64,000 nt of DNA from Rhodamnia argentea (taxonomy: Eukaryota; Streptophyta; Magnoliopsida; Myrtales; Myrtaceae): the NCBI RefSeq assembly GCF_020921035.1, contig NC_063155.1, positions 26,777,294-26,841,293 on the forward strand. The letters are read 5' to 3'. The notes below the pieces were generated by a model. The model was not told the origin of the DNA, did no database searches, and saw nothing but the letters and a program-made list of their open reading frames with translations. Position 1 is the first letter of the stretch; the number at the start of each line of letters is the position of its first letter. This document shows positions 26,161-38,602 of the stretch, one piece after another. Position numbers and translations under genes: made by a program.

Positions 26161-28156
26161 TCTTCTTCAAGATATGGAGTTCTCCTCACAATTTGGAGGC
26201 GATGATGCTCCATGTTTGCCAATGGCAACCATCGCCAAAATGACCAAATACGTGAAGAAATCGGAAACAATCACCTGCGAGGTCTCACTCATGGAGGTCC
26301 TCAAGACTCCTTGGCCACCGGCACCAAATCCCTAGCCTTGCAGCGCCTCCAGAGAGCCTCCGCCGCCCCCCCGCCATCGCACCGAGCTTGGGGGCCCCAT
26401 CTTCTCCCTTCTCTTACCTCCAGCTCCGAAAAACTTGTCTCATGCCCTTAGACGCGAGAAAAGACGAAGAATCGGTGGGAAGGAGTCGGGCAGAGAGCTG
26501 TTCTAAAGCAAGCTAGGATGTTGATGGAGAGAGCGATGGAGCACGTGAGTTCGAGGTTTTCTTTTCAACATATAACGTGTTTCGGTTCCGTCCGGTTATA
26601 TGACACGAACTGAACTATCAAGATGCCCATTTAATGCCCTCGTCGAGATGAACTTGATCCCGAAAAATAAAAAATTTCGATTCAGTTTGAGTCGATCCAG
26701 GACATCTGTAAGAAATGATCCGAACTTGTGATTGCTCCTGAACAGAGAACGAGAGTCTACCCATGGCTGCCGCAGCTTGTGGGTAGAGATGAAATTATCA
26801 CTCGCTCTGAGCAGGATAAATACAACCGCGTACAACTTTGCAACTCGAATGGAGCGTTAGTTTGTACATGAACTCTAACAGAGATGAAGTACATATAGTG
26901 GTAACAATCCAAATTCCCGTTCGAACGGGACGTGTCTTGCGAAGTGGGTATGAGTAAAACTCGTCTTCAGACGATCACCATCTTATCAAGTACTCGTAAT
27001 TTGGAAGGCTTAATCCGTGTACAACCGTGCTAGACGTCGTACCCACACTAGACCTATCAGCTCATCAATCGTGATATCATTGCTCTGTACGAAGCAAAAT
27101 CATGGCAAAGCCCAACACTAGGTCCCTCAGCTTATATGAAGATACCACAGCACATGTTTTGGATTCCAAATATAGTCATTGGTAAAGTTAATGCCATGTG
27201 AAATTCGTCGCCCCGTATTTGTCCTCCGTTTCTGATCTTCATCAGAGGGATTGCCTTGTCTAAATTTTCCCTCCTTCTTCGTCCTTTCGTTGGGGTCAAG
27301 ATTGCCTAATCGATTAAGGACAAGCCCTATTGCGACATCATCCCCTGCAGGGCTAATCGGACGAAAATGAGACACGTGGGCGGGTAAATGTCACTTGTCT
27401 AGTGAATGGTTTTGCTACTTATTCTCAACCAGGTGGCCATCATTGTTAGGTACCCATGTATGTCCGTGATATAAATAAAATTAAGGAAAACTAAGGCAAC
27501 ATAAAGTCATCCTTTTTCAGAAGTTTTGCAAAGAAAATATTGTATATCCTATTCTGTGGTTGATTTGATTATTCAAGTTACCACGGATATTGTCCATTGA
27601 ACGTGGGCTAGGGTCTTGATAAGGAAATCTTACGCAAAGCTTATCAAGTCTATTGCAATAGGAAATACACAATCCCGATTGTTTCGGAATGATTATCTTC
27701 CCGCAACCAGGTGGCGGTGATCATTTGGTCTAACAGAGGCAACTCGCTCGACCTAGTGTCACCTCACCGCGGTCCCTCGGTACTCCGGACTAGCTGGATA
27801 TCGCCGGACTCGAGTGGCTCCTCCGTCTATGCGGCTTTGGTGAGGCTGCAATGTACCTCTCGTGCCAAGGACGGCGCTAGTCGCTCTCAATGCTTCTCTA
27901 GCTGTCTTCACTTCTCTTTCATTTTTTTGGTTGAATTTCGATTTTCATTTTGAAGCTACGTCAAATTAAGTACTTGAAAGTACCAATTATCAAACGGTAT
28001 GTCTTTTCAATAAAAACATTTTTTAAGTCAAGGTTCCTTTTCCTAAAAGCAAAGTCTAAACTCATCGCATTCCCAAATTCAAACTAAGTTCGCCTCCTTG
28101 TCCATTCGCCCCAATTGGAATATCTTAAGTACTTTCTTGTGATCCAACCTCATTTA
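26161..28156. other. intergenic DNA, no gene supported
   Basis: Several short open frames (for example near 26,130-26,450 and 27,711-27,953) lack recognisable domains. A 266-bp segment at 27,438-27,703 is flanked by 12-bp direct repeats. Confidence 0.5.
27426..27715. repeat. segment flanked by 12-bp direct repeats
   Basis: CAACCAGGTGGC occurs at 27426-27437 and 27704-27715, bracketing 266 bp. The interval contains TGTTAGG near its left end and TTCCCGCA at the right, reminiscent of a small solo LTR. The expected 5-bp duplication is not visible, so the nature is open. Confidence 0.3.
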
Positions 28157-28436
28157 GTCGGGATTTAGATCGCTTAATATTGGGATTTACGTGACATGCT
28201 TGACATTACTCAAATCGGACCGTCAAAATGAAAACAGACGACTTGATACGAATCACGTTTGGGATTCAAAATTTTTCAAATCCCAAAAAAATTCTCGCCC
28301 ACATTTTTTCTCTCCATTTCAACACATAACGTGGCTCAAATCAGGCCGTCCATTTTCATTTAGACGACCTGATTTGAGTAATGTCACGCATGTCACGCAT
28401 GTGACGGAAATCTCAATGTTAGGCGATCCGGATCCA
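28157..28436. repeat. ~100-bp-arm inverted repeat (MITE-like)
   Basis: The left arm (about 28157-28260, with TGACATTACTCAAATC) is repeated inverted at about 28335-28436 (GATTTGAGTAATGTCA). The spacer is short. It is non-coding and would form a strong hairpin. Confidence 0.7.
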
Positions 28437-28517
28437 TTTTATCGTGCACTAGGAGTTAACCACAACCACCCCAACTCCCCCACCCCCCTCTCCTCCCCCC
28501 TCAAACAAAATTAGAAG

Positions 28518-28756
28518 TGCGATTGTTTCACGAAAAAATTAATATTTAAAAAATATTTTCCGAAAAGTAATCAATTATATTGTTTAAAAAAATTAATCAA
28601 TGGAAAATATTTTCTTTGTGAACAAAAATTTACGACTAATTTTTTTTTTGTGGATAATAAAAATATTTTTTATTTATTCATTTGTGTAAGCGATACAAGC
28701 GACAATTTTTCAGAAAATATTCTCCAAATCTCGAATATTCCGTGAAACAAACGCAC
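28518..28756. mobile_element. small MITE
   Basis: 239-bp AT-rich element with TIRs GTGCGATTGTTTCACG and CGTGAAACAAACGCAC. No clear target duplication. Related AT-rich sequence appears around 44,440-44,610, 55,990-56,190 and 56,860-57,050. Confidence 0.6.
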
Positions 28757-29669
28757 CTAAGGTGGAACGCACATACACACATTAACTTTTAAGATATATT
28801 TTAACCATTGAGCGGGGCCCAAGGCCGAATTTGGACCGACCAAAATCTCCGGAGAGTCTTTGATTTAGCAACGAGCATGGTGTCCTTTTTCTTCTGAGTA
28901 CGAACCGGTTTTAGCCAATTTTACCCACGATAGGTGGGGGGTGGTCGAAGTTAGTCGCCCGTCTACTCTGAAGATTTTCTCTGGTGACTGCATGTGTACT
29001 TTGGATAAACCTCGTGCGTCCTTTCCTCCCACATTGCATCGATCACGTACCACATTAAGTAAGGCCTCGGCCCCTTCTCTTTTCTAGTTAATTTTTCTTG
29101 GCGGGTTCCATTGATTTTTTCGGGTGGAAAACCAAAGATCAATCGGGGTAAGGACAAGGTCCTTTATCTGGCACGTTTTTCTCGCTTAAAGGGACAAAAA
29201 CCTTTCTCTGCCCACATCGGCAAAATACCAAACTGGTCTTTACCATGTCCTGAGATACTCGTTTTGTCTTGTAACCAAGCAATCTTTCCTCGGATGTCGG
29301 AGACGATCTTGTTTTGGGAAGGCCTTTCGAACGGCGCTTACGTGAATCAAATCAAGGGCGAGGCATCTCATTTATGGCTCCTCTAGAATGTGGAAAAAAA
29401 AGAGGGCTTGCTATGACTCGATCGTCGTGAAAGTATGTGGGGGAATTCGCAACGATTTTGAGGGGAACGATGGCATTTGAGGTTGCGGTCCGTTTCGGCA
29501 CGTTCGAAAGCCATTCGTCATAATGCGTTTTCCTTCTCTAAATCAGCCAGCATTTTATTAGGAAAAGAATCATACAAAATGCCTTAACATGGCACTGAAT
29601 TTCGTCTATCGTTAGCTTCCTAATTCTGTAGGGTTTGATTTAACAAATAATAGATCGCTATAGGTTGTA
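28757..29669. other. intergenic DNA, no gene seen
   Basis: Short open frames on both strands near 28,865-29,386 match nothing recognisable. Confidence 0.55.
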
Positions 29670-30430
29670 GGAAAAATTGTCCAAAAAGTCATAAACTTGT
29701 TGCATTAAACTTTTTAAGTTTGCCAATTGAGTCAAAACCTTTTTAACTTTTTGTTAATTGAGTCCATCCAGCCAATTTTGACCAAAAATTACTAACGTGG
29801 ACAATTTGTAATACTTTTTTTATTTTTGTTATCTTTTTTTCCCTCTATTGGTTTTTTTTTTTTTCTCTCGGTGGCCGAGAAAGGTCGCCAGGCCCTCGTC
29901 GGTCGCTTTTTGCGATGACCCTCGTCGAGTGCGGGCGAGGATTACGGTTGAAGGTGAGGCCAGCCTTACCTAGATCTTGGCAAGGCATTGCGACCCTCGC
30001 CGGCGGCCGACGAGGGCGTCGCGACCCTCCCCCACGGCGGCGAGGCCGGCCTTGCCTAGATCTTGGCGAGGCATCACGACCCTTGCCGGCGGTCGACGAG
30101 GGCGTCGCGACCCTCCCGCGCAGCCTTGAGGGCTAAGTGACCCTCGCCTACCTCCGAGGAAAAGAAAACAAAGGAAAGGAAAAATAAAAGAAAAATTAAT
30201 AAGAAATTGAAAAAAAATGTTAAGATACTATTATAAATTTTCCACGCCAAAGCCAGTCATGTCATATAGGATGGCTTGCGTCCACATCATTGATGTCCTT
30301 CCAAAATGAAATGGCTTAGGACTCAATCGCAGAAAATGAAGATGTTTAGGACTCTATCGGTAAACTTAACGGGTTTAGGACTAAATTGGCAAACATATAA
30401 TAAGTTTATGACCTTTTAGACAAATTTTCC
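29670..30430. mobile_element. foldback element, family A, with duplicated GC core
   Basis: Left end GGAAAAATTGTCCAAAAAGTC, right end complementary (GACAAATTTTCC). Flanks ATAGGTTGTA (29660-29669) and ATAGGTGTA (30431-30439) look like a 9-10-bp target duplication with one indel. The GC-rich core contains an 86-bp tandem duplication (29956-30041 and from 30042). The open frames inside are products of the GC core, not genes. Confidence 0.75.
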
Positions 30431-30683
30431 ATAGGTGTATGGGAGAATTGGGCTCTAATAGTAATACAAATTCAATGCTAAACACAATTAAGCATACAAA
30501 GCCCAGTGTTTGCTGGAAGTACATATGATTTTGAATTTGCTGGACTTGCCAAAATAAAATAAATTTGTTAGTTCCTTTATTCTTCATAAACCATTTGATC
30601 TCTCTTTACAAGGTTTGGATGCCGCCTCTATGAGGATAAACTTGATAGGGTATGCTATCAAGTTTATTGTAGGGTATGTGCGA

Positions 30684-31100
30684 GGAAAAGTGTCCAAAAA
30701 GTCCTAAAATTATTGTATTTTTACCAATTCAATCTTAAACCGTTTAATTTTACTAACTAAATCCGAAACCTTTCCACGATTCCAACTTTGGACGGATCAC
30801 TAACGTGAACACCGACCACCCTACGTGACATGCTAAACAATTTTTAATAATATTTCAATGTTTTTTTTTTCGATTTTCTTTATTTTTTTCTGTTTTCCTT
30901 TTTCACTTTTTTTTTTTCCTTTTCTTTGTCCTTTTTCCCTTCGATGACAAAGAAAAAAAATAAAGGAATGAACGAATAAATAATAAATAACTTAAAAATT
31001 ATTAAAATGCTACTAATAAAATATCCATCAAAAGTTTCCAGCCAAAATTGGATGTATGAACTCAATTGGGAAAACAAAGTTTAGAACTCAATTGGGTGTG
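30684..31100. mobile_element. foldback element, family A, truncated right end
   Basis: The left end GGAAAAGTGTCCAAAAAGTCC and the following 'tcctaaa' subterminal repeats match the family. The GC core is nearly lost and replaced by poly-pyrimidine/poly-purine tracts. The right arm stops in 'aactcaattggg' repeats without a terminal TIR. Confidence 0.65.
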
Positions 31101-34100
31101 AACATATCATGGCATGTTGTGGCCAATGATCAAGCTTCATGAACTAATAAAACAGAGTTCGTTTCTACGTATGACCCAGTACGTAGACATGATCAATCAT
31201 ACTGCAGTGCAGATGGTGTATAAAATCCAATCTTTTCCTCCTTAGAACCATCCGACCGTCTCTGACAAATGGCACAGGACATTCGTTACCATGACCATTT
31301 TATAAATAACAAGACAACCTTATCCAAAAGGAAGGCAAAATCGGCGGCTTTCAGCTGATATGAAAATCTTAGAACCGGATCGACAAAATGACACAGCTCA
31401 CTCTCTCTACATGTAAAATGTACAGGTACAGGGGGTTCGATTGATACTCCCATCATCATCTTCACATAAGCCCATGAAGCAACACATATACCATTCGCCA
31501 ATAAGAATGTTCGGCCAATACCCTTCACATCTGCCATCACATGCATTTGCAGTTGCAGGGAGCCTGATGACAGTACACGCCTGTTGAAGAACTTCCATGA
31601 TGGTTAGAGGACACATTTATGTTCAAGCAGAGGCGCTCATTGTCCTTAAATGCTAATTATGCTGTCCAAACATCATCGCATGCGCACGGTGTTGTACGGT
31701 TATGGACTAAGTATATGCCACAAAATCATATCCTTGTTATGCTTTATGATGAATCTGTTTGAGAAATCAATGTATAGACATTGTGCAGTGTACCCCCTCC
31801 ACTTTTTTCAGTCCCTTTCCCCATGTTTGCGAATTTTTGATGGCTTAGCAATTAAATTGACTGTTGACATCAAAGTTTGATCCAAAAGCATATCCAATGA
31901 TAGAAAAGAAAAATTGCCTCAGAAGAGGCGGCATCTCTCCAGCAGGTAGAAGAGAGCAAACCAAATAAATCCAACTAAGAAAAGTTAAAATTGTGCTACT
32001 CAAGGGGCAGAAAGACTTCCTCTCTACAGATCATTGTAAATGCTACCTAGAACCCAGAACAACTACTGAGTAAAGCATAGGAGCATGCATGTTTGGAAGC
32101 AAAAATATGACAAAAGATGTGTCCTTCCCAGTTCTTCTGCATCTGTCAGCTGATCGAGTGAGCAAAGCTGAACAAGAAGGGAGTCTTTCCTCTTGCACCA
32201 TGCTCGTATAGCCTGTGAGACAAGTGCATCACAGACTATGAATAATGGTGCCTGATTTTCCATCAGAAAAAAGTCCATATTCAAATACTGAAGACACATG
32301 CTCGAGCAAATAAAAGCTCTGTAGCAAGAAAATCAGTAAGCTTGAACAGAAACAAACAGTTGGAATTTAGGCTCTGAAAGGAATCTCATCAGACATTCAA
32401 CCAGAATTTCAGGGACTTAATCTGGATTCCGCCCAATATTACCAAAAGTTATAGGACACTCAAACACCAATCCATACATACTAACCACCAAGAAGTGTGA
32501 CAGAGTCACCCCAGTGGCCCCAGCCACGCAAAGATGTACTAGCTCTTACAGAAGCATGAGCCATGAGGATAGAAGATAGATAAAGCATCAGAGAACTTTG
32601 AAGACCATATGATGTTGATTTCCACATGAAATTCGGTTTCATAAGCTCATCATTTGCTTTGATTCAAGAAAGCCAAGATCTTGTGAACAAATTTAGTAAC
32701 AAATACAGCTTTTAGAATGTAGCCAAGAAAGACTTGTTAGCTTAGCAAGAGCTAGTGAATCGACAGCAGTAACAAAAGATTGTAGATATAGCAACTGTGC
32801 ATTGAACTCTAATCCGGACCGAAAAGGACACTAGTGTCACTTGGCAAGAAATGTTCATCTCCAACTCGATTTACTCCCTATTTTCATTCAGGAACCTCTG
32901 GGAGCAAAATAAGGGGAAAACACCCAGATAATAAGAAACTAGTATGACAACTAACCCTACGATAAACGAACTGCAGCCTCATCATAAGTCTCATTCCATA
33001 TGGAAAACCACAAAAAAGAAAGCAAGAGTTAAAAATCCTGCACATCTTGCATAATAGGTCTTACAATCAACCTCCATTTAAGAAGATTATAACCATTTTC
33101 GAAAAGAACAATAGCATTAAATAATTTAAACACGTCAAAAACACTGCTAACACCACTAATTTACACACGAACTGACTATACTACTATGCATCCGCATTAC
33201 TTTATGATTACAAAAACTATTCAGACGTAGCAGCATATGACACTCTGAACACAGCAAAGTACATCTGATCGAGGGAAGATACACTCAGACTCAGAGAATT
33301 AGAAAGGAGATAAAAAGAACTTTGGAATGTTGAACCGACCCAGGCAACCACAGGCCGTAGACCAACATAATTACATCAGGAACAACCATATATTCACACA
33401 AACATTCAAAACGAAATGATTAGTGGGAAATTTCAGTATTTATCGTTAACTTCTGACATATCAAGAAAGCAATCAGAGAACTTTGAAGACCTATATAATA
33501 TGGGAATCCACACCATTTTCAGATACAAGAAACTCATCATTTTGCTTCAACCGCATCTAGTGCAATGAAAATACAGGCATGAAACCAAGCAACTAGTCAA
33601 ATTAAAAGACCCCCCCAGCTTCAAAAAACCACGACGATAATACGCGATCGACTACATCATAAAACTGCATCAATATCATCTCAGAAGCTTAACACCAAAA
33701 CAAAAGTGGAACCTTTGTCACTTTTCCCCGATCAGACAAGCAAAGAAAAGCGAAAAAATAAAAAAATAAGATAAAACACTGCCCCGACAAATTACACACT
33801 GCCGATCAAACGACGTCATCCTTAATCGACTTGGCCAACATTTTGGATGCGCATAGCATGCACAGTGGCAAATAAAACTACGAAGGCGAATAAGATATTA
33901 AACAGGACAAAGATTTAGGCGAGCAAGGCAAATGAAGGGGAACCCAAGAAAAAAAAAAGGGGGGCACGAGCTTAAACGAAGGGACTTTGATCTGTTGGCA
34001 AAAGCAGAGTTTGTGCAAAAGGATGCCATCTTAATCCAATGCACAGCACATGCTCTGTTTCTGCCAATCTTTGAATTTTGCACCTTCGATTACACCTTCT

Positions 34101-34346
34101 CTCGAATTTTTCCTTGAATCCAGACATTAGAGAAACAAGGGGCTTGTGGGTGCATCAAACTAGGACGAAATTGAGATACATGGACGCTCGAATCGGCAAA
34201 TTTGAAGCCGTTTGAGCGACCGACAGACCTGAGTCTGAAGAGTCGGGAGGCAGATCTCTCATTTTATCTCCGCAGCCGCCAGCCTGAGGCTGAGCCTTGC
34301 AAGAGAGAAACTGTTCTTTTCAACTAGGGCTGACGTGTCAACGTTA
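31101..34346. other. long stretch without recognisable coding sequence
   Basis: Base composition is less repeat-like than its surroundings. Minus-strand open frames (for example a Cys-rich 69-codon frame at 31,407-31,616 and a 78-codon frame at 32,063-32,299) are not recognisable. A leftward non-coding transcript or a heavily spliced small gene is possible but not supported. It directly abuts the segmental duplication. Confidence 0.4.
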
Positions 34347-34602
34347 AAATTTTCAGGGTTTCGGCTCACGATTTCTGCTTTTTCTTTTGCCATTTATGTT
34401 TTTTGTGCTGAAGATTGCACTTTCGCCCATTCGAATCGATTTATAATTTCATCTTATTTGAAGCTTGCGCCGTGCCTACGAAGGCTGAGCATAATGGACA
34501 GATCGGACAACACTAGATTGGTTGTTCCAATTTCGGGAAGCTCTAGTCTAGTTTTTGGTTACTAAAAATGAAACCGATAACTAGGCGGTCTGATTTTCGA
34601 TT

Positions 34603-35032
34603 GGAAAATGACACAAATAATCCATGAATTTTGATATAATATGTAATGGATCCCTGAAATTTTAATTTGTTCAATATAGTTCATGAATTTTTGCCCAATG
34701 TGCAATATGATCCATAAACTTTTGACTTGTTTAATGTAGTCTTTGAACTTTTAGTACATATTCAATTTAGTCTTTAGACCATATGAAATGTTCATTATTA
34801 TCCCCGATCTCAAAATTAATGAAAGGACTACATTGAATATTTTCATATAGTTCATGGACTATATTGAACATGTAGCAAAAGTCTAAGGACCACATTGAAC
34901 AAATTAAAAGTTCGAGAATCATATTTAACATTAAGCTAAAGTTCAAGGACCATATTAAACAAATTTAAAGTTTAGGGATCGTAATGCTCATTAGATCAAA
35001 GTTCAGAGATTATTTATGTCATTATCCATTTC
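34603..35032. mobile_element. foldback MITE present only in copy 1
   Basis: Starts GGAAAATGACACAAATAATCC and ends with a near-complement (ATTTATGTCATTATCCATTTCC). The arms are made of 'ttgaacttt..tagtc' / 'aaagttcaaggaccata' repeats. Copy 2 (near 45,935) lacks it and reads directly across the site, so the insertion followed, or was lost after, the duplication. Confidence 0.75.
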
Positions 35033-36055
35033 CAATTCTAAGGATGAAACCGGATCAATGGACCACTCAGACCGGACCGACCATTTTTCTTTTTTCTTTT
35101 TCTTTTTTTAATTTTTAAATATAAAACCTAATTTGGGGCTTTTTATCATGTTCAACAAATGGGAACAAAAGTTCTTTCTCAATCATTTAATACTAGTAAG
35201 CCTTTTAGCGATAAACAATGAACTTCTTTTTATTTTTTACTTTAAATTCACTATTCTTTATGTTAAACTTCGGTTTCACCGAATCGCCCGAGAATCGGAC
35301 CCCATCGATTGATCTAGTCTGGTTCGCTTTGGTCCGCGGTTCCTAAGGTAATTGGACCATGCTCACCCTTGGGGCGTACCCACCTTAACTTTTTTAATCG
35401 AAAGCACTCAAATTTTTCACAATAAAATTCGTAGTAATTCTTTTCCTGATTTTTTTTTGGAATTTTGATAAATTTAAAATTTTTATCGAAAAAGCATAGA
35501 GGTATTGCTTACCTTTAAACTTAATCAAGAATAAACGGGCCCTGAGATTTCAACTCTTTATCTGGCCCTACAAGTAAAAAAGAAAGAAAAAAAATTGAGT
35601 CTTTGATTTTGATTAGCAGTAATTGGCCATTACTCACTCGTAAGAGTTGATAATTCAGGTGATGCCTTTCTATTTGCATTTGATTTTCTTCTAGTTTGTA
35701 ATTAATTATGTAGTAATTGATTTCTCTTAAAAACTCAACGTCATGCTTTAGGAGAACCAAGAACGGAGAGCATTCCTCCCTTTTTCCCCCCGACTCTTTG
35801 GTCTTAAGAATATTGATTTTAAGAAAGAGTGATTGTGATTCTCCGACCTTCTCTCCTTTCTCAAGTAAAGTTAAAAGTTTGATGAAGCAAGTAAGCTCGA
35901 TCTTTTAAAGTTAAAGGACAAAACTGATTCCGCCACCATTAAGTGAATCTTTAGCTCTGAAGAGGCTATTTAAAATTCTAAACACGATTTCCTCAATGGC
36001 ATCACTTAACACAGTTCTGAAATCTTGAGCATGACTTACCACCAAGCCATCGATC

Positions 36056-37608
36056 ATCTCTTTTACCCTCAATTTTCGAAAGTTGCGAATATTGACTGTA
36101 ATTTATCCGCGCGGAACATTTTTACCTTTTCTTGGGCACTAATCATTTCAATTTTTCTCCCTTAATGATCAGATTTTTGTCCATTACAAAAGTGATAATA
36201 TAAGCGTTCACCATTTTTCACTCTTCCTCGATTTTTACCTGTTTGCAACAGCCAATGTTTCTTGCGTGACGTAAAAGTTTTCCTAGACATACTTCTTTAG
36301 CAAATCAATAGGAAATTTCTTCGCCCAAGTAGCACGTCCAACTTATATGAACTTTATCTCGTGATATTTCTCCGACAACTTCCTCGGAAATTGCTAGAAG
36401 GAAAGTAAGTCCACGACCCATAAACTCGCATTTAATGCGGTCCTCGAACTATTAATAAATATTCAACGTAGTCTTTCTGCTCACATGATAAATTGAACAT
36501 TTTTTGATTATGTAGATTTTTACATGCTAACCTAGAGTTCTAAAAATGACGAGTCAATTTGTCCATCTTTTCATCCATCTACTTTAGAAAAGGAAAAGGA
36601 AAATTAAGGCGTCAACATGTTCTTCGTTATTTGATGACGTGGTGTGTGTGTGTGTGTGTGTGTGTGTCTATATATATATATATCGATTTGCGATGAATAT
36701 CTTATTTAAATAATCTATGTTTAACTTTGTTTTTATCCAATGTTAGACTTAATAGACTAAAACTCACGTCGCGAGATTTCATTAACTTGAATTCACGGAA
36801 GGACGGAATTAGACAAGTTATCGACGGAGGCCCCCGCCAAACGATGAGGTTTATCGATACCTAGCTATTGCAAATTGTCGCGGTAACATGTCTGAAATAT
36901 CACCATAAAGAAACATAAAACGAGCCAATGGTGACAAAAATTTTAGTCCCGATAGCTTTTTTTCTCGACAAGAGACCAAAGGCCACCCTAAGGCGACAAA
37001 ACTTCATCACCTTAGAATGCGCAAAGTCCACAAAATTTCGTCGCCTTAGGGTACGCTAAGGCAATAAGATTTCGTCACTTTTGAGTTGGCAAAGGCGACA
37101 AAAGTTTGTCGCCTTAGACAGACCAAAAGGATATGAAAATTACAAAAAAATGTAGCACAATAGTTTTTGGGTGACCGTGAAAGTAATAATAATAAGCCAT
37201 AAATTCTTGAAGTAGTAGATCTCATAATAATTTTAAATTATTTATTATATATTTTTTATGATCCAAATAAGTTATTAATCTCATAATGAATTAATGATAA
37301 CCACATAATTATTTCTCAAAATTTTATAGCCTTAAGCAAAGAGGACGGAGCAAACAGAAAAGGGACGAAATATGGACCTAAGGCGATCAGAAAATTCTGT
37401 CGCTTTTGGTCAATTTTTGCACAGATCGTCAGTAAACTAGAAAGTACCCATGGCTGGACTCTCTCTCTCTCTCGCACGTCGACGCAACCATTGTCGTCCT
37501 TCATTTGTAAACATCAATGAATGTGCATTGTCGGAGTTTATATGCATTACTTTCGTCTCCCCCTTCATGTGACCGCGCTGCCTTTTCCATACCTTTTACA
37601 ACCATAGA
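36056..37608. repeat. 1.55-kb segment present only in copy 1
   Basis: Copy 2 joins ACCAAGCCACCGATCATA directly to GACTCCTTCAATGCG at about 46,950, whereas copy 1 has 1.55 kb between the corresponding points. It contains a (TG)n(TA)n microsatellite (36640-36683), palindromic GGCGACAAA / TTTCGTCGCC repeats (36985-37118) and another partial unit near 37,380. No gene seen. It is either an insertion in copy 1 or a deletion from copy 2. Confidence 0.75.
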
Positions 37609-38317
37609 TAGACTACTTCAATAAGTCTTATCACACTCGACATCGTCGATCAAAATAACATTTCATTCATTTCCATAGCGGTATAAGAAAGAAACCATGT
37701 AATCCAGTTGCAAATCAAGACACATTCCATATAATTTCAAAGAACATATCTGTAATTTTCTTTAAACCAAAATCGGTGGCCAATTACAGAATCCGCCTTC
37801 GATAATGACAACACATTGAGATCTCCGACTGCTATCACGGTTTTGTCTTTCGGCAATACATGCCTAGGTTCGACGTCCCCAACACTATTATCGTTCGGAG
37901 TAATAAGGCTGAACGAGCACGGATCTAATATTTGTGAAAGCAAAATCTTCACGAAGCGTCTCCAATCTCCATCCAAACTGGACTTGTGCACCGCGAAACC
38001 CGAAATCATGCACCCATGAATCCTCAAATCTAGGCTAGATCGGGGTAGAAACCTTCCAGAAATGGGAAAGAGAATCTTTCGGACATAAACTAGATCAGAA
38101 GAGAAAAACACCTCAAATCGAGAGAAAAGCGAAAAAAAGAAAAAAGGAAAAAGAAATCAGGGAACCAAATTAACCAAAGAAAAGGAAAAAAGGAGGGAAG
38201 GAAGAGATCTAACTCAAACCCTCCCCTCCACTCCACGGAGATTGAAGAAGACAGCTGTGTGAGCACCGAGAGGGAGGGGAAAGAACCCTAGAAAGGAGAG
38301 AGGAAAAGTGACAATTG

Positions 38318-38512
38318 CTTGGAAAGTTCAGAGAAAAGAGAATGCAACTCCTAAGACACGGTCGATGGAGAGCTTCCTTGACCAGCTATAAGCCCACAAG
38401 AGCAAAGAGATGCCACTCAATTACTTGGAAAGTTCAAAGAAGAGAGAATACAATTCCTATGAACCGGTCGATTCAGATTTGGTTGACTAACTTTTTAAGT
38501 CCTTTAATATAA
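38318..38512 (+). promoter_or_regulatory. promoter of the copy-1 116-aa protein gene, duplicated W-box module
   Basis: A ~106-bp module is repeated twice (CTTGGAAAGTTCA at 38318 and 38424; CGGTCGAT in each). Each repeat ends in a W-box core: TTGACC at 38378 and TTGACT at 38483. A TATA-like TAATATAA follows at 38505-38512, about 90 bp before the ATG. The arrangement is conserved in copy 2. W-boxes bind WRKY factors (family knowledge); use here is inferred. Confidence 0.5.
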
Positions 38513-38602
38513 GAAGAGATACCGCTCAATCGGATAGTTGAACTCTGCGATATTTGCACCCTCCCCCATCCAGCGTTATTCCTCTGAACCGCACACGTTA
38601 CC

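Noticed and set aside
31407..31616. Cys-rich 69-codon frame
   Set aside because: No signal peptide, no regular cysteine spacing of a known peptide family, no promoter seen.
37737..38111. Minus-strand frame with a counterpart at 46956-47357
   Set aside because: The two copies differ mostly at amino-acid-changing positions and have different ends, so there is no sign of protein constraint; likely a non-coding promoter flank or an old remnant.
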